DNA from: Owenia fusiformis
Taxonomy: Eukaryota; Annelida; Polychaeta; Sabellida; Oweniidae
Assembly (NCBI GenBank): GCA_903813345.2
Contig: CAIIXF020000003.1
Location: 2,260,109-2,324,108 of the forward strand
Length of the DNA: 64,000 bases
Reading direction: 5' to 3'
Part shown: piece by piece, positions 37,401-50,694 of the stretch
Layout of the letters: every line of letters begins with the position of its first letter
How positions within the stretch are numbered: the first letter of the stretch is position 1
The notes under the pieces: generated by a model
What the model saw: the letters and a program-made list of their open reading frames with translations, nothing else
Told to the model about the DNA's origin: nothing
Databases searched by the model: none
Translations under genes and position numbers: made by a program

Positions 37401-39866
37401 TACATTGTCTCGTTATTTGATGACGTGATCTCGTTCACGTCGTGTGCCTTGTTTGTGTATTCAAATCTATATAATCTAATCTACCATTCGTTCACCATAA
37501 ATGAAATGGAAAAAGAGAAAACAGAATATGAAGTAACGTTTTTCCAGACAATATAAACTTTAAGCTTTGGAGTTTTATTTCAAATCACCTTCAGAACTCT
37601 AACGTTTGGAAATCTAACGTACGCGGTGTACTATAATAGTCGTCAGTGAAAATTTGATTCATAATACTACTCAAAGAAGTAGATCAGAACTGAGTCATTA
37701 TATTCTCTCGAAATTTTGAACTGGGTCTAGGAGATCGGGATCGGGTAGTGAATGTCTACCAGGTAAATCAGTGGGCGATTGGAGTAGGCCTAATTCTCCA
37801 AAGTAAGCGGCTTGATGTGCTCGATAAACGAAACAAAGCAAAGTAAACGCTTTTCAGTTTTTTGAATGAACGCTCTTTGTTTTACATTATTAAATTCAAT
37901 ACATGTGGCAGTTCGAAATATATATAATATTATGATTTTCAAGTATACGAGCGGAAGTGAGTTGTAGTGGTCGGAGGTTAAAAGTTATTATTGTTAAATC
38001 TCGTGAGTGGTTAGCTAAACTCAATTTCATTCGGGTTAGGCCGAGTAGGTTAATGTTACGTCGACGCAACTACGTCAAAACCTTAGGCATGACAACAAGC
38101 GTTCAAATACGCTAACGATACACTCGAAACGACTAATCAGAACTGAATACGACACTTAACAAATTAATTGTATTGGAAATCACTGTTACCGTCTATTATG
38201 GGCATTTAAAATTAGCGAAGGTTGGGAACTAGTGCGCAACATGCTCCACTAATAAGCAAGACAAAGTTTGAGACGAACGGGGCGGGACGAGAGACAGAGA
38301 GAGAGAACGCGATAAACTTCACTATAAGACGGGGGCTTCGACAGACAGCAGGCAGCACTAATATAACAGAAAGAGATACTATTGTTGAAACATATAACAT
38401 CAAACTTGAGACTAATATTACTGGAGTTGAAGGATAAAATATCAACATCAGTAAAACTTAAGCTGCGTCGGTAGAAACTTAAAAAACCCAGGTAAGTTTG
38501 TGTCTTGTGTAGGATAATTTTCTTACTTTGTAAGAACGGAGTCCAAACGTCTTAATTTATTAAATCAGCTCTGTAAAAGATATTCCATGATACCTTTAAA
38601 GAATTCTAAGCATAATATACTAAATGCATTTTAAGTGTTTACGAATGCATCCTTGAGACCCTTAATTGGGCATAACTAATGCATGAAAATTGTTTCTCGT
38701 TTATGCTACTTATACTCAAAATCAAAATAGAATATATGTTTCCTAATCAAGTCAAATCAGCGTTTCCGATGCCATCCAAACGAATTCGTGCGGGACAACA
38801 TCCGAAGGAGAAAGAAAAAACGTTCGGTGGGGATACTCAATTGCGTCTTGAAAAACACGATTACGAATACGAATGCACCCTATGAATCCACAGTACATTT
38901 CCTAGCTTTGTACCCGTTATTTCAAATGGAGCATGCTAAAAAGACAGCTTGGGGTGATGAATTAGTTGTATTTCCATGCGCTTTGTTCGTTTAGTTATTT
39001 GTTTATTGGACAAGTCCGTACGGTACGTTTTATTTCATGTATTTGAAGGGTGTGTTAAAAGTTTCAGGAAAATCTCATTTGGCAACAACGGTGATATGTT
39101 CGTAAAATTAATATAACGTCGCTTCTGGTCTTGTAAAACTGATTTTAAAAATAGCTTTCGTAAATTCTCATGGATTCTTACGATATAACATGTACAAACG
39201 AGCGATAATCTACTCCCAAGTGTGTTTAACTTGTTTTTGATACCAGTAACGAAAGCGGTCAAAGTTCCCGAAAATGACCCAGATTGGCAAAGTATTTAAC
39301 AGGGCATTGTTCTAATGACACGCGCTTGAAATAGATAGATATGCCAAAAACCTTGAAATATTAAAATCAGAGGAAAATCCATTAATAAATTTAGGCGGTG
39401 ACGCAGATCGGTTAATGTACAGTAAGAAATGTGGCAGATCTCGCAAAATTATTTTGAGTTTTACGTCAACTTTAACATAACATGCAATGGAGTGTATAGC
39501 TGCCTTTATCAACCATTAGTTTCCTAACAATAGTCGAATCTAATAGAGGATATTGGGAGACAGAAAAATCGTAAATATTGCATTGATTATAACTTCTAAA
39601 TCCTCTCGTAAACTAATGGATTTAAAAACTACTACAATAGTAGGTGCGAACTAACCTTTTATAAAGATACAGTACTAGTGCTTTCACATTTGACACGCAA
39701 ATATTCAATGAGAAGCTGTAGGCCTTTTAATAAATATTTAGATGTCTACGACGAACATATCCATATACATAGCTCTTAAAGTTATTTTTGAAGGATGATA
39801 ATAATGTGTCTTTCAGACACAGGAAGGTGTATCTACGAATAGTAATTACTTAAACATGCGTGACAT
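37401..39866. other. No supported gene; possible noncoding 5' exon
   Basis: The stretch 38220-38490 is less AT-rich and purine-rich and ends in CCCAGGTAAGT, a good donor. It could be an untranslated first exon on the plus strand, but no downstream exon was found in this window. Otherwise nothing. Confidence 0.25.
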
Positions 39867-39867
39867 G

Positions 39868-40478
39868 CACTCGTAGAGTCCTATACAGGCTGCACTCGTA
39901 CATAAAGTCCTTTACAGGCTTCACTCGTACATGTAGTCCTACACAGGCTATACTCGTACATGTAGTCATATAACGGCTACACTCGTACGTGTAGTCCTAC
40001 ACAGGCTACACTCGTATATGTAGTCCTACACAGGCTATACTCGTACGTGTAGTCCTACACAGGCTACACTCGTATATGTAGTCCTACACAGGCTATACTC
40101 GTACATGTAGTCCTACACAGGCTACACTCGTACGTGTAGTCCTACACAGGCTACACTTGTATGTGTAGTCCTACACAGGCTATACTCGTACATGTAGTCC
40201 TACACAGGCTACATTCGTACGTGTAGGCATACACAGGCTATACCCGTACATGTAGACCTACACAGACTTCACTCGGCTGTGTAGTCCTACATAGGCTATA
40301 CTCGTACATGTAGTCCTACACAGGCTATACTCGGTCGTGCAGTCCTACACAGGCTACACTCGTACGTGTAGTCATACACAGGCTATACTCGTACATGTAG
40401 TCCTACACAGGCTACACTCGTACGTGTAGTCATACACAGGCTACACTCGTACATGTAGTCCACTACAGGCTACACTAC
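39868..40478 (+). repeat. 29-bp minisatellite, about 21 copies
   Basis: Unit close to CACTCGTACATGTAGTCCTACACAGGCTA. In the middle of the array two variants (CGTACATGTAG and CGTACGTGTAG, with CACTCG or TACTCG starts) tend to alternate, suggesting a 58-bp dimer stage. No spacers of unique sequence lie between copies. Confidence 0.9.
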
Positions 40479-40878
40479 CCTCAATAGATACACGATGTAA
40501 CATAGATCGAGTTTACACGAATATTTACCATCTGTCCCCTTGTCACACATTGTTTTAATTGTTAAACCAGAGAATATTGGACTTTATAAGAGGAAGGTCT
40601 CTTTTAGAACCTGATATCAAATTATTCCAAAGGGTAATATTTTTCTAGAATTCCGAGGTATATGAATTAAAACTGACAGTTGAGAATAAAATTATATAAG
40701 CGCTGGCAATCTTTTCGGAAAATGTCCAAATGTCTTTCTGATATCCCTAATTTTACTTTTATTTCTTATGAATTATAATTTGCTAAATTGTGTTAATCTC
40801 AGTTTTTAAAAGTAGTCTTTGTTGACACTTTAATCAAAATATCAAAATATCGATTAACTTAGATAATTGACTAACTTT
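40479..40878. other. No recognisable feature
   Basis: AT-rich spacer. Confidence 0.5.
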
Positions 40879-40880
40879 AC

Positions 40881-41118
40881 AAACTCCCCTCAATACATAC
40901 GCCTTCCATTGATTTGGAAAACCGGAAGTACCCATCTTGATCGCGTGTTGATCTGAAGCCGGTTAACGTTTATATTTGTCGATTTATAAGAAATCAAATT
41001 TGTCACAAATGTCCCAACTATTGTAATAAATAAAAAATAATAATGATTCAAACATTACCAGACTGTTACACGCTTTTAAAGGAAACATGCGGTTATCAAC
41101 TTATAGATGGGAATGTAA
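40881..41118. mobile_element. Diverged MITE of the CACTCCCC family
   Basis: Begins AAACTCCCCTCAATACATA and ends TTATAGATGGGAATGTAAA, an imperfect inverted pair. The interior aligns with the better preserved copy at 41294-41504 (for example CCGGAAGTACCC against ATCGGAAGTTCCC and a shared CGATTT region). Confidence 0.5.
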
Positions 41119-41293
41119 ATTGATTCACGTCGGGAAGTTATTGTTATATTTAATTTTGATTAATTATCATAACAAAACGCCAAACTGATGTCTGATATCC
41201 TGTCATTTCAAGGTAGAATATAACGTGATACAGTGGCAAATGATAATTATTATATTTTATATTGCATTTTCTTTTATATTACATGTTATTGTA

Positions 41294-41504
41294 CACTCCC
41301 CTCCATAAATTTCGCAATCGGAAGTTCCCTCTTTGGTCGCCTATCAAAACCTGTTAAGATTTGGCGATTTGAAAAATTCATCACATTTTTTATAAAATTT
41401 CGAACTCGTGAAATTGAGACACAAAATTAAGATTAAAACATCCACAGGCTCATGATATGCTATCAAATTGATATTCCCGATTGCCAAACTTATGGAGGGG
41501 AGTG
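41294..41504. mobile_element. MITE of the CACTCCCC family with TA flanks
   Basis: Ends: CACTCCCCTCCATAAATTTC at the left and the complement of CACTCCCCTCCATAAGTTTG at the right; inverted matching extends about 30 bp (to the CGGAA/TTCCCG step). TA is present on both sides (41292-41293 and 41505-41506), as expected of Tc1/mariner-type insertion. No transposase. This is the clearest full copy of the family in the window. Confidence 0.8.
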
Positions 41505-41506
41505 TA

Positions 41507-44500
41507 AGTCTCTGCGTGATATAACAGTGAAAGGAAGAGACAATTAAAAACTGTGGATTTCTCCTCCTCTACTTCAACCTTTATTTAGGTATTCTGTTAA
41601 AAATCAATAAATTGATACGCTCTCTATCGAACGCCGCTAAAAATAAATATGTGATTATCGCAAACCAAATAAGCTATTGTATCAGAACGGGGGTGGGTGA
41701 CACTAATGGTTACGCTAGACAGGGAGTCAGACATGGTGGCCCCAGGGAATAATCCTACTATCCCGATTCTTTCATCCTGGGGTCAGATCGAGCCCTACAT
41801 TATAAATAAATTGAGTTGAAAAAATAATCAAGATATATCTGATAAGATACGGACTGAAGTTCGAAGATATGGAGATTGGAATGCAGAAATTAATTTTTTT
41901 TTTAAATTCGACTTGGAATGGGACGTCGACCTTTCAGAATTGTTGCCCAATACGCTTAAAAACCAAAGCATCAACATGAAAGTAAAAACAGAACACATAC
42001 ATTTTACGAAATAGGTTGATATTTTTAGAATTACTCTCCTTGCTTTTCGTTTTCTCCTTTAATTTAAACAAATGATGACATTTTTGATAAAGTATAATTC
42101 AATAAGCTTGTAGTATTTTATAAACATCAATTCGTAATGGTAATAAGGAGGTTAAGCTACGCGTTTAAAAAAAACGTACACGTGAACGTGTTATATTATG
42201 ACCCCAGGGATTACTGTCTCAATTACATCGTCTTTTTCAGGGATCTTATTACAACAATTTCTTATACCTCTTAGTCATTTGGGCAAGTCAATACGACGGA
42301 GATGAGGACGTATCCTCTGAGGATCAAAACTGTACACGTTCACGTACAATAACGCGAACGTTTAATATTATGGTCCTATATGAGTAAGTTCTTCTCTTCA
42401 ATTCCAACCTTTCATTTGCCCAACTGAGTCTAAAAGTAGAAGAGAAATAGTTGCAATTAGTCCTTGGAAAACGAATTGAGAGGGGGACAGCAGTCTATAT
42501 GGGTCATAATTATTACACGAATTCATGCACGAGTTCTTTAACGCTAAGTTTACCCTTCTTTCAAAAACGTGACGCTTAACCTACCTAATATCGGGCCATC
42601 AATACTCATTTGGCTTGTAGTGCCGTATGGTGCTTGACACAACTGTACCGACAAGCAAGTTTCAAACATGTTCTTTGATTACGAAGACACGTCATTTGGG
42701 GATTGATGGAAAATCGTTGATTGACAAAAATTGCAGAGAACATACGTATACATATTACATGCTTGATATTTACAAGAAATACTCGAGATTTGTTTCACCG
42801 TGCCTGAAATGTAGATTAAGACAGCAAATTTCGTGCTGCTAGCATCACGATGTAAAAGGTAATTGTCCCTCGGGGAGAATTGTCCTACTTTGTATGGATA
42901 CAATATCTGTCCTCAATTGTGTTATGGCTAAATAGTTCAATAAGGCCACAACGTAAATGTATGTAAACTCGAACAATTAATAAATTAATTAGAAAATCAC
43001 GGCACGATCGTTGAAACCTTAACCCGTCATTCTTTTGCTCTTTTACTATTTTTTTTACTATTTTTCTAAAACGATGAAAATATTTTAACCCCACTTCTCA
43101 TCATAAGCATTGTATTGGGAACCCCACGCATTAAACCTGTTTTAAATTATTTTGCGATTTTCAAAATTCATATTTTTTTATGAATCTGACATATCTCGGC
43201 ACTTGTGCATACGCGCATGCGCAATTTTGTTGAATTTGGGGATTTTTCTACCTAACATAATCAAACAAGGACAGGTTACCTAATGTAGAGTAAGGCTTGT
43301 TAATTTTTTGAGGGGGGTGTATGTCATGATCGTGCATCGTGTATCTTTATATGGAACTATGATGCCACCTGAGTTATAGACTAGGGATCAATAAAGTTGT
43401 TATGAAATCTGGAAGGTCTGGAAGATCAACAAAAATAGAACCCTTTTTAAGATCCACTGTTCCTGGGGCCATTCTCCTTATCACTTAACAGTTGACTTCT
43501 TTTTACTCACTTTACATGACCTCTCTTTCCACAACACCTTCTCCAAGATCCCTTTCCAGATCCTCTCTTTCCTGGGCTTATCTCCGCAGTATAGCCAGAC
43601 CCCGTGCGCGTCTTTTGAAAAGTCGAGACAAAATGGGCGTGGGTATCGTTATAGTTCTTTTCAGCTTCTTGAACACCTGTAACGTGATCGTTAATTCTAA
43701 TTAATCAGTCGCCAGTAGGTGTGGGAAAAGATACAGCTTACGTGCCTGGCCCCTCTATAACAAAACTAAAATGGTGATTGTTCTAGTTTTATTGCCCGAT
43801 TTCCCCGCTTTGTGGTGATTAGAACAGTTCTACTACCTAGACAATACTAACTTATTGTTTCATTTCGTTTGTATTGCTCTAACATTTTACGTTAAGTACC
43901 GGCACGATAGTTTATAGGATTATAATAGGACAGTAGTTTGTGTGGAGCTTTTGCATAGTGTTGAGATATTTCCGGTAATACAAAATTGATACATTTTGAA
44001 ATGATATAATATGTGATATGAAAAACGATATTATGGTACAAGAAATGATATGATGTAATTTGCAATGATATGAAAATAAACTATCTTAAATGTAAAGTGT
44101 AAGGAAAATACTGCTTTCAAATCAAAGAGGTTGGGTATATGTTGCCTCACATTATTTTTTCGCGATGCTCTTTTGACTGGCGTGGACCAATTTGGTAATA
44201 CTGTACTATTACCAAAATGGTTATCCTCCGAATAAGCGATTTTTAAGAAGACCATGGCATAATCCTGGCACCCCATCCTCTTAATACCTATAGATAATCA
44301 CGAATGCGCAGAAAAGTTCTACAATTCTACAATCTTGAAAAAAAGAATTGTTCACGTCGACGCGAAAGTATATCCTTCACCAGCTTGCGCCTCACGTTTC
44401 CAGTTATTGAGCTTACCAAATGTTTAGATAATTGTTCTCCTAAAAGCTTTGATTTTTCAACGAAATGTTTTAAGCACTGATTTAACTCCTACAGTTGACT

Positions 44501-45110
44501 ACTTTTATTTCTGAGAAAATAGATGCATTACTATTTATAATGTTTATTTAGCAATTAATACGCGCAATTCACGTTGGAAATGGAGTGCCGTGTCCTACCA
44601 CACTATGTTGACAAGGCATCACGTTACATCCGGTATGAAGTACACTTTTTTCTTTTAATAATGTTACAGTCGCTTTTAGGAAAAGTATGTTCCCTTTTTC
44701 AGAGTATCACATGACTACGTTTGTTTTGTGACATTAAGTTTACATTTGTGAATGGGGTTTTCATATTTATCTTTTAACGCATACAATTTGGAGTTGACCT
44801 TAAGCTTCTCATTGTATTCCTCGCTAATTCCATGGACGAATGTTTTTTTGCGTTAAGGAAAATTGACAATCGTGAAACTTTAGTTTTGGGCAGTACATTA
44901 TTAAGGTAATTTCGAAACGGCATAAAACGATAGTATAATCTATTATTGTACTAGCGACAAGAACATTCCCAATATGTGGTCAAAAAGAGCATCGATAATT
45001 CCAATAACACTGTGTAGTGCTTGAAATAAAAAAGCACAAATAAAGCGGAGTGATTTATTTTGTCTGGTCGGTAGGTAGGTTGGTTGGGTAATGACCCCAT
45101 CTTAACAGAA
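41507..45110. other. No gene recognised; one likely MITE end
   Basis: A TTTTGAGGGGGGTGTATG block near 43306-43323 resembles the right end of the CACTCCCC family; a possible left partner near 43086 is too weak to call. GTACACGTGAACGTG near 42176 and GTACACGTTCACGTAC near 42330 are short related words of unknown meaning. Small open frames look random. Confidence 0.4.
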
Positions 45111-45681
45111 AAATTTCTCAATTTTTTTCTCAATTACAATAGGTCGAAAATTGATGATAAATTTGATGATTTTTTAAAAATCGTCATTCCCATGTAAACC
45201 AATGGGAAATGGTGGGTTCGGTGCAAATCAGAAATCAGGATATCTTTTCGGTAAAAAAATCAACAAAAAATGTTTTTTTATCTAGAAAATTGAATTGTCT
45301 TACTTTTTTATACACTAAGAGTTTAGTTTAATTGATGAATATTGGAGTTACAGCGCTTCAAAGTCGTTTTTGAAAACCATTTTCGCCTTCTGTGTTATTT
45401 CAATGGGAGAGGTTTTTTGAAAACAATTTTGACTTCAAACCCCTATAATTTTGTGGAACCTGAAGAAACGTATCATTTTTTGTTGAATAAAGTTAGCAAA
45501 TTCAATTGCCTACCCAACTTGTATTCTTGCAAGGACTCGGATGGATGGATATTCTGTCATATGACTTGCGGCAAACCTACCATTTCTCATTGGTTAACAT
45601 GGGAATGTCGATTTTTAAAAATTCATCAAATTTTGCATCTATTTTCGACCTATTGTAATTGAGGAAAAAATGAGAAAATTT
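45111..45681. mobile_element. 571-bp element with about 100-bp inverted ends
   Basis: The left end, AAATTTCTCAATTTTTTTCT followed by CAATTACAATAGGTCGAAAA, matches the complement of the right end at about 45580-45681 with few mismatches for 100 bases. Blocks such as AAAAATCGWCATTCCCATGT occur in both arms. An open frame at 45342-45662 runs partly through the right arm and is not convincing. Target duplication not identified. Confidence 0.75.
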
Positions 45682-45790
45682 GGACGTATTGGAAATAAAG
45701 TCAAATTACGTTTCTATCAATATTATAGTATTTTCATCACAGGTAAAGTAAATAAAATTTCAAAGGTAAAGAGGCTTTAACACGTAGTTC

Positions 45791-45828
45791 AATTAGGGGG
45801 GTTGCCAAATTTATGGAGGGGAGTGTAG
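45791..45828. mobile_element. Single right-hand MITE end next to the 45-bp satellite
   Basis: GTTGCCAAATTTATGGAGGGGAGTGTA matches the right TIR of the CACTCCCC family. The 40 bases before it (GAGGCTTTAACACGTAG) also match the copy at 51697-51845. No left end was found. Confidence 0.6.
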
Positions 45829-46019
45829 GCTGTTTATTTATATGAATTTGAAATACCATGCAAGGTTTTATCGAATGAGAGAATATAGTGCAAACAAACC
45901 AATAAAATCTTGTAGTGATCACATGTTTAGACACACAATTTATAATATGATCATGATCAATTGTCATAAACTTTTGTTTCCATTTTTTGTTTTTATTGGT
46001 ATATGCCACTTAATTTTAC

Positions 46020-47665
46020 TGTATTTTCAAGAAGTCTGTATTGCTGAGTTGTGAGTGGCCATGTACATAACGAAGTTGGTCGTATATCGACTATACTACT
46101 GACCTTACTGGTATTGAAGGTGGTCGTATACCCGACTATACTACTGACCTTATTGGTATTGAAGGTGGTCGTATACCCGACTATACTACTGACCTTATTG
46201 GTATTGAATTGTAATTTCAGGGAGTCTGAATTGTTGAGTTGTGAGTTGCCTTGTACATAACAAAGGTGGTCGTATATCCGACTATACTACTGACCTTATT
46301 GGTATTGAAGGTGGTCGTATATCCGACTATACTACTGACCTTTATTGGTATTGAAGGTGGTCGTATATCCGACTATACTACTGAACTTATTGGTATTGAA
46401 GGTGGTCGTATATCCGACTATACTACTGACCTTATTGGTATTGAAGGGGGTCGTATATCCGACTATACTATTGACCTTATTGATATTGAAGGTGGTCGTA
46501 TATCCGACTATAATACTGACCTTATTGGTATTGAATTGTATTTTCAGGGAGTCTGAATTATTGAGTTGTGAGTTGCCTTGTACATAACAAAGGTGGTCGT
46601 ATATCCGACTATACTACTGACCTTATTGGTATTGAAGGTGGTCGTATATCCGACTATACTACTGACCTTATTGATATTGAAGGTGGTCGTATATCCGACT
46701 ATAATACTGACCTTATTGGTATTGAATTGTATTTTCAGGGAGTCTGAATTATTGAGTTGTGAGTTGCCTTGTACATCACAAAGGTGGTCGTATATCCGAC
46801 TATACTACTGACCTTATTGGTATTGAAGGTGGTCGTATATCCGACTATACTACTGACCTTTATTGGTATTGAAGGTGGTCGTATATCCGACTATACTTCT
46901 GAACTTATTTGTATTGAAGGTGGTCGTATATCCGACTATACTACTGACCTTATTGGTATTGAAGGGGGTCGTATATCCGACTATACTATTGACCTTATTG
47001 ATATTGAAGGTGGTCGTATATCCGACTATAATACTGACCTTATTGGTATTGAATTGTATTTTCAGGGAGTCTGAATTATTGAGTTGTGAGTTGCCTTGTA
47101 CATAACAAAGGTGGTCGTATATCCGACTATACTACTGACCTTATTGGTATTGAAGGTGGTCGTATATCCGACTATACTACTGACCTTATTGATATTGAAG
47201 GTGGTCGTATATCCGACTATAATACTGACCTTATTGGTATTGAATTGTATTTTCAGGGAGTCTGAATTATTGAGTTGTGAGTTGCCTTGTACATCACAAA
47301 GGTGGTCGTATATCCGACTATACTACTGACCTTATTGGTATTGAAGGTGGTCGTATATCCGACTATACTACTGACCTTATTGGTATTGAAGGTGGTCGTA
47401 TACCCGACTATACTACTGACCTTATTGGTATTGAATTGTAATTTCAGGGAGTCTGAATTGTTGAGTTGTGAGTTGCCTTGTACATAACAAAGGTGGTCGT
47501 ATATCCGACTATACTACTGACCTTATTGGTATTGAAGGTAGTCGTATATCCGACTATACTACTGACCTTATTGGTATTGAAGGTGGTCGTATATCCGACT
47601 ATACTACTGACCTTTATTGGTATTGAAGGTGGTCGTATATCCGACTATACTACTGACCTTATTAT
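46020..47665 (+). repeat. 45-bp satellite, left block, about 28 units
   Basis: Unit GGTGGTCGTATATCCGACTA plus TACTACTGACCTTATTGGTATTGAA (45 bp). Groups of three to six units are separated by a linker of about 55 bp that contains CAGGGAGTCTGAATTATTGA and GTGAGTTGCCTTGTACATAA. A 518-bp block is duplicated almost perfectly (46251-46768 and 46769-47286). Because 45 is a multiple of three, open frames run through the array with a 15-residue period (GGRISDYTTDLIGIE); they are not taken as genes. Confidence 0.9.
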
Positions 47666-48146
47666 TTATCCCTAATAAGGAACATAGTTCTTTAAACATT
47701 TTGGAACGGAACTGTGATCCCATATCTGTATGGAGAGAAAGTGGCACACCAAATTTTGATATAAATCCATCTATAAAAGCTCTTGCTACAGTTACAGCTT
47801 CTATGTTTGGTAAGGGAATTGCTTCTGCATATTTGCTGAAGTAATCCTGTATCACTAATATGTATTTATTTTTAAAATGACGACTCCTTCTAATGGGACC
47901 AAGAATATCCATTCCTACCCTTTCCAAGGGATATCCTACATTATATGATTTCATTTTAGCTTTGGGATGCTTAGCTGGATGTTTTCTACATTGACAACGC
48001 ATACAACTTTTGACCCATCTTTCTACATCCACAATATAATTATGCCAATATACTCGTCCTTGTACTCTATCCTGAGTGCGTTTTACTCCTAGGTGACCTC
48101 CACCACAAGAGGACTCGTGTAGTTGTTCCAGGACTTTTGTTTGCAT
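47604..48146 (-). pseudogene. Ty3/Gypsy integrase remnant
   Basis: Carries the integrase zinc-binding pattern (HLGVKRTQDRV through CMRCQCRK) and the beginning of the catalytic core (VGMDILGPI, then LHTDMGSQF). The low-coordinate end of this open frame runs into satellite sequence, so it is a chance extension. Part of the same broken element. Confidence 0.85.
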
Positions 48147-50690
48147 TCATTTTGGTAATATTAACTGCCAAACAGCTTTCTTTCCCTTTTTAGGAATCCA
48201 TTTACGATATAATACTCCATTTATAAAATGAATCCTATTCCATTGTGACCAATATGATTTATGCACTGGAGATAATGATGATATATCCTCCCATTTTGGA
48301 CGTACTCCAAGGGTTTTCCATTGAATAATTTTACTCAGGGAGGGATCATTTTGTTGTGCACTTTGAAGTTCCTCAGGACTTTTTGAAGTTGGCCAAGAAT
48401 ATATTAGATCATCTGGAATATCCTGTGAGGACTTAGCTGTGGGTGGTTTATCCAAATGCTTTTGTTGAGCTCTTGTTAACACTCTAACTGCGACTGCTTC
48501 TCCATCTTGGGATTTTACATCAGTTTCAGGAGGTTCCATAACAGGATCATCAAATATATCCGAATCAATGTTTTCGCCAACACAGCCTTGGGATGTATCG
48601 GGGTCAGTATTTTGTAATTCCTTTCTGCTACAATAAGAACAATCTCCACATCGTCTCCTTGACAAGGAATCAGCGTTTCCATGTAGATGTCCTGCTCTAT
48701 GCTGAATTTCCATATCATAAATTCCCAATGTCTCAAGCCATCTAGCCATTTGTCCAGTCGGATTTTTAAACTGAAGTAGCCAGGTGAGAGATCCATGATC
48801 CGTTCTAAGAAGAAATTTACGTCCATAAACATAGTGATGGAAATGGGTTACTGAAGATATTACAGCTAAAAGTTCTCTCCTTGTTACACAGTACTTCCTT
48901 TGGGGGGCTGATAGAGTTTTTGAAAAATAAGCAATCACTTTCAATTGTCCATCTTGTTGTTCTTGCGAAAGTACAGCTCCCATTGCGAATGCTGAGCAAT
49001 CTGTGTCCAATATAAATTTTCCATGAGGATTTGGATACGCTAGAATATCAGATGCAACTAGACGTTCTTTGATCTTTTCAAATGCAATTCGACATTCCTC
49101 AGTCCATTTGAATACAGCATTCTTTTCAGAGAGTCTGTATAGTGGTTTGGCTATCTCAGCAAATCCACGTATAAAGCGTCTGTAGTAGCTACCAAGTCCT
49201 AGGAAAGCTCGTGTTTCCTTTAGATTCACAGGTGTTGGCCAGGTAATTATTGCTTTGATCTTTTCCGGGTCTGTACTAATACCTTCATGAGATACAATAT
49301 GTCCTAGGAATTTTACAGAACGTTTCATGAGCTGACACTTTGAGGGAGATAATTTTAGTCCTGCTGTTTTTAGTTTGTTGATCACTGTGTTGACATTATT
49401 AACATGTTCATCAAAGGTTTTAGAGTAAATTATCACATCATCGATGTACAATAGAGAGAATTTATATAGGTCTTCTGCTAGTACTTTTTCCATTAATCTT
49501 TCAAAAGTAGCAGGAGCGTTACATAATCCAAAAGGCATCACATTGAATTCATATAATCCTTTCCCTGGAACAGCAAAGGCTGTTTTAGGAATATCACTAG
49601 GATCCATGGCAACTTGCCAGTATCCACTACTCAAGTCAATACTAGAAAACCATTTTGCTCCCTCCAGAGCATTTAAACTCTCCTCTATGAGAGGTAAAGG
49701 ATAAGAGTCTTTGCGGGTGACATTGTTGACCTTTCTATAATCAATCGTAAATCGGATAGAATTGTCCTTTTTCTTAACTAAACAAATGGGTGATGACCAA
49801 GGACTCTCTGAGGGACGTATTATATCCTGTTTAAGCATTTTATCTACTTCCTCTTGGGCTTTTTGATGATTCGCAAGTGGTAATCTCCTTAATGGTTGTT
49901 TAATAGGTTGTGTATCTCCAGTGTCAATTCTATGTTGTACCAGTGTAGTCCTTCCAATATCTCCTTTGTATAAAGAGAATGCGCCTTGTTGCTCCAATAA
50001 AAGTTGTTTAAATGCTAATTTCTCATCATTATTCAATTCGGGACTAGTTTCATCCCACATCTTTTGTAAATGACTTGGAATACCCATTTCTGAGATGGTG
50101 TGGTTTGTTTGTATATCCTTATTTTGAGATTCTGTCGAAGTATTCAAATTCACATCAGGCATCATAATATTTTCATCCAACACTGGCTCACCTTCAGCCA
50201 ATATAGTATCCTTTTTTATAATAAAGGGAGTGTCATTCACATTAATAACCCGCACGGGTATAACTGTCCCATGGGGATTTACTAGAGACCTCGCTACACT
50301 AACACCATACATATCCATATCCATTTCTAAATTTTTAAATGGTTCTAGTAGTACTTGTTGAACTTTCGCAGTCCATTTATTATTCTGTATCCTCCCCGGT
50401 ACAATCATTTCACTATTGGCAGGGATTTCTATGTCATCCTGCACTAGAATAATGTCATTGTTTATATCAGTTATATTTTTGTTTACTTCAAGCTGTTCTT
50501 CAGCTATACACTGGATGCACTGATTGTTTACATATAACAAACCACTTTCCATGTCAATGTCACAATTTCTGGTACGAAGGAAATCACAACCTAGTATTCC
50601 ATTTTCTTTAATTTTGGCTACTACTAACGAATGAGATACAGATAATTGTTCTTGAAATTCCATTAAAAAGGATCCCCTGCCAACGGGCAA
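48147..50690 (-). pseudogene. Ty3/Gypsy pol remnant (protease part, RT, RNase H)
   Basis: Fossil pol region. Near its start GILGCDFLR is typical of the protease end. Further on come the RT boxes KKKDNSIRFTIDYRKVN, MPFGLCNAPATFERLM and LLYIDDVIIYSK, then the RNase H core around DTDCSAFAMGAVLSQ and the LRTDHGSLTWL block, followed by a linker toward integrase. The order PR-RT-RNase H-integrase marks it as Ty3/Gypsy rather than Ty1/Copia. Part of a broken element. Confidence 0.9.
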
Positions 50691-50694
50691 CCAA

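Noticed and set aside
39868-40478. CRISPR-like array
   Set aside because: Repeat units are 29 bp like some CRISPR repeats, but they abut directly with no unique spacers, and the DNA is clearly eukaryotic.
42170-42370. GTACACGTGAACGTG and GTACACGTTCACGTAC as a hormone-response or operator pair
   Set aside because: The words are only loosely related, and no promoter or gene lies beside them.
45342-45662. 106-residue plus-strand frame
   Set aside because: Overlaps the right inverted arm of the 571-bp TIR element and resembles nothing known.
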